A DNA stretch of 5,227 nt, from contig JAGIAF010000239.1 in assembly GCA_017745015.1 (NCBI GenBank), forward strand, positions 1-5,227, given 5' to 3'. The notes under the pieces were generated by a model that searched no databases, had not been told where the DNA came from, and saw only the letters and a list, made by a program, of their open reading frames with translations. The DNA comes from Bdellovibrio sp. GTDB taxonomy: Bacteria > Bdellovibrionota > Bdellovibrionia > Bdellovibrionales > Bdellovibrionaceae. Both the position numbers and the translations under genes were made by a program. Positions 4,637 through 5,227 of the stretch are shown piece by piece (the stretch's first letter is position 1; each line of letters starts with the position of its first letter).

Positions 4637-5227
4637 CTAGCGGCGCTTTCTATTATCAGCGGGCTTACCTTTTCCCACCGGCCTTTTGCCGTGAGGACGC
4701 TTGTCATCGGGTTTTTTCTGGAACTTTTTAGAGCGATCAATAAACTTAAACGTAGGATCCAATTTAACTTCTTCAGCGCCATTCAAGTACTGTTTAATTT
4801 TATTAAACATACGGTGATCAGATGGCGTTACAAAGGTAATCGCATTTCCTGAACGACCCGCGCGAGCCGTACGGCCGATGCGGTGAAGGAAATCTTCTGC
4901 TTGGAATGGCAAATCATAATTCAAAACGTGATCCACATGGGGCACGTCCAATCCTCGAGCCAAAAGATCCGTTGCAACCATGATACGGATTTCACCTTCA
5001 CGGAAAGCTTTCACCACGCGATTGCGTTGACCTTGAGACAGGCCACCATGGATCAAATCAGAGTCAAAACCGTATTCCTCAAGGTACTTCCCTACAGCTT
5101 CACAGTTATCCTGATTGCCGACGAATACAATCACACCACCTTTAGCAGCGTTGAGTTCATCAAGCAGGCGATCATTTTTCATATCACGATCTAGGAAGAT
5201 AATCTTTTGCCTCAAGCTCTCTACCGG
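4637..5227 (-). CDS. DEAD-box ATP-dependent RNA helicase, C-terminal half (RhlE-like; 5' end beyond window)
   Basis: The last 196 codons of a DEAD-box RNA helicase, open through the right edge (first visible residues PVESLRQKIIFL). The RecA-like domain 2 is complete: GGVIVFVGN (motif IV), GLSQGQRNRVVKAFREGEI, ATDLLARGLDVPHVDHVLNYDLP (motif V) and HRIGRTARAGRSG (motif VI). Then comes FVTPSDHRMFNKIKQYL and a disordered basic tail rich in K, R, P and G ending NRKRR, typical of RhlE/SrmB-type enzymes, where such tails bind RNA. These proteins remodel RNA in ribosome assembly or mRNA decay. The ATPase domain with Walker A and DEAD lies outside the window, so the subfamily cannot be fixed. It ends in TAG 3 nt before radD and in the same frame, so the two are surely cotranscribed. 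Confidence 0.93.
   Translation of the reverse strand, partial: PVESLRQKIIFLDRDMKNDRLLDELNAAKGGVIVFVGNQDNCEAVGKYLEEYGFDSDLIHGGLSQGQRNRVVKAFREGEIRIMVATDLLARGLDVPHVDHVLNYDLPFQAEDFLHRIGRTARAGRSGNAITFVTPSDHRMFNKIKQYLNGAEEVKLDPTFKFIDRSKKFQKKPDDKRPHGKRPVGKGKPADNRKRR

Noticed and set aside
4336..4782. 148-codon minus-strand ORF spanning the helicase junction
   Set aside because: It is out of frame with both helicases, whose motifs are intact, and its composition (Trp, Leu, Arg rich) is that of a shifted frame.
5213..5215. Start of a 192-residue protein at TTG 5215
   Set aside because: The frame is open to the window edge and the DEAD-box family requires an N-terminal ATPase domain, so this is an internal Leu codon, not a start.

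Overview
The window looks like chromosomal DNA of a Gram-negative bacterium with moderate to low GC. It encodes a periplasmic murein L,D-transpeptidase, two small exported-protein candidates with Sec-type leaders, and cytosolic DNA and RNA helicases. Gene order, small secreted orphans and the short LdtD-type transpeptidase would fit a Bdellovibrio-type predator. That assignment is an impression from the sequence, not proven, and a gammaproteobacterium is not excluded. There are no tRNA or rRNA genes, no CRISPR array and no insertion sequence.

Layout. Positions 1-1267 (minus) hold the N-terminal 422 codons of a YcbB/LdtD-type L,D-transpeptidase, cut by the left window edge just before its catalytic Cys. 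Its leader (1268-1423) has a strong Shine-Dalgarno (SD) site, an upstream SD-complementary segment and a 9-bp hairpin. Positions 1424-1660 (minus) hold an unrecognised 78-residue ORF with a good SD site. A divergent promoter region (about 1744-1803) follows, then a GTG-started FMN-binding split-barrel protein of the general stress protein 26 / pyridoxamine-phosphate-oxidase-like family (1826-2323, plus). A 186-bp convergent gap holds hairpins and a strong terminator. This serves an 89-residue secreted four-cysteine protein (2510-2779, minus) that has its own promoter. Positions 2906-4633 (minus) hold a complete RadD (YejH) SF2 helicase. It lies 3 nt downstream of the C-terminal half of a DEAD-box RNA helicase (4637 to the right edge, minus).

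How the genes relate. The DEAD-box gene and radD almost certainly form a translationally coupled operon: only one codon (ACA) separates the stop of the first from the start of the second, in the same frame, and radD has no visible SD. The remaining genes appear to be separate transcription units. The two envelope-directed units (the transpeptidase and the Cys-rich secreted protein) do not obviously belong with the helicases.

No clear new multi-gene system is visible. The most worthwhile leads are the transpeptidase leader, where a 16S-tail-like TCACCTCCT can pair with the gene's own SD, the UAG-separated in-frame helicase pair, and the two small orphan proteins.
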